A stretch of 5,625 nucleotides of DNA. It comes from an uncultured Roseburia sp. (GTDB lineage: Bacteria > Bacillota > Clostridia > Lachnospirales > Lachnospiraceae). The notes below the pieces were generated by a model. That model searched no databases and was not told the origin of the DNA. It worked only from the letters and a program-made list of their open reading frames with translations. Of this stretch, positions 5,595-5,625 are shown piece after piece. The stretch is from the NCBI GenBank assembly GCA_946055175.1, contig CAMGET010000111.1, positions 1 through 5,625 on the forward strand, in the 5' to 3' direction. Each line of letters starts with the position of its first letter. Positions within the stretch are counted from its first letter, which is position 1. The position numbers and the translations under genes were made by a program.

Positions 5595-5625
5595 ATGAAA
5601 AAAATATTATTTGCAACTTCAGAAG
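5595..5625 (+). CDS. glgA: Probable glycogen synthase (3' partial, first 10 codons)
   Basis: Only MKKILFATSE is visible. This is the usual opening of bacterial ADP-glucose glycogen synthases (GT5 family), where the same strand continues into the 'KTGGL' substrate loop. The ATG is preceded by GGAGGG (5579-5584) at 10 nt. If correct, the enzyme extends alpha-1,4-glucan chains from ADP-glucose in the cytoplasm. Placement after spo0A may link carbon storage with the onset of sporulation, but this is inference. Ten residues are not decisive; another glycosyltransferase or a Rossmann-fold protein could open in a similar way. Confidence 0.7.
   Translation, partial: MKKILFATSE

Noticed and set aside
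1..5625. CRISPR array, tRNA, rRNA, insertion sequence, prophage or toxin-antitoxin/defence genes
   Set aside because: No spaced direct-repeat array, cloverleaf, transposase motif, terminal repeats or paired small genes were seen; coding density is explained by the listed genes.

Overview
The window is an AT-rich, densely coding stretch with every supported gene on the + strand. An intact spo0A points to an endospore-forming lineage of Firmicutes. Together with a soluble TPR-GGDEF protein, a clostridial-style enzyme I motif and a nag/PTS/glycogen gene set, this fits a Clostridia member, most likely a gut-type Lachnospiraceae (Roseburia/Agathobacter/Eubacterium-like). That placement is inferred from protein style; I could not run a search.

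Positions 1-1421 and 1434-3053 form an amino-sugar/PTS block. It opens with the 3' end of a PTS EIIB domain (probably the N-acetylglucosamine permease, NagE-like) and a rho-independent terminator. Next come nagA (GlcNAc-6-phosphate deacetylase) and, 12 bp later, ptsI (enzyme I), which look cotranscribed. The permease end, the deacetylase and the general PTS phosphate donor would together import, phosphorylate and deacetylate GlcNAc. nagB and ptsH are not in the window.

Positions 3054-4622 hold a good extended -10 promoter and a TPR-GGDEF diguanylate cyclase gene broken twice near its 5' end: a nonsense codon at codon 19 and a one-base deletion in a T run. Its C-terminal 385 codons, including an apparently catalytic GGDEF domain, remain open. 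Repairing both lesions gives a 485-residue protein.

Positions 4623-5625 hold a reverse-oriented 0A box, an intact spo0A, a near-consensus promoter and the first ten codons of a probable glgA (glycogen synthase). spo0A does not have its common neighbour spoIVB immediately upstream.

The most unusual non-coding signal is a 41-nt element present twice, at 221-261 (before nagA) and 3107-3147 (before the GGDEF gene). The copies match at 34 of 41 positions. Each folds into a long imperfect hairpin, and several differences between copies preserve or shift pairing. I do not recognise it as a known riboswitch or operator. I see no CRISPR array, tRNA, rRNA, insertion sequence or defence system, and nothing that amounts to a clearly new multi-gene system.
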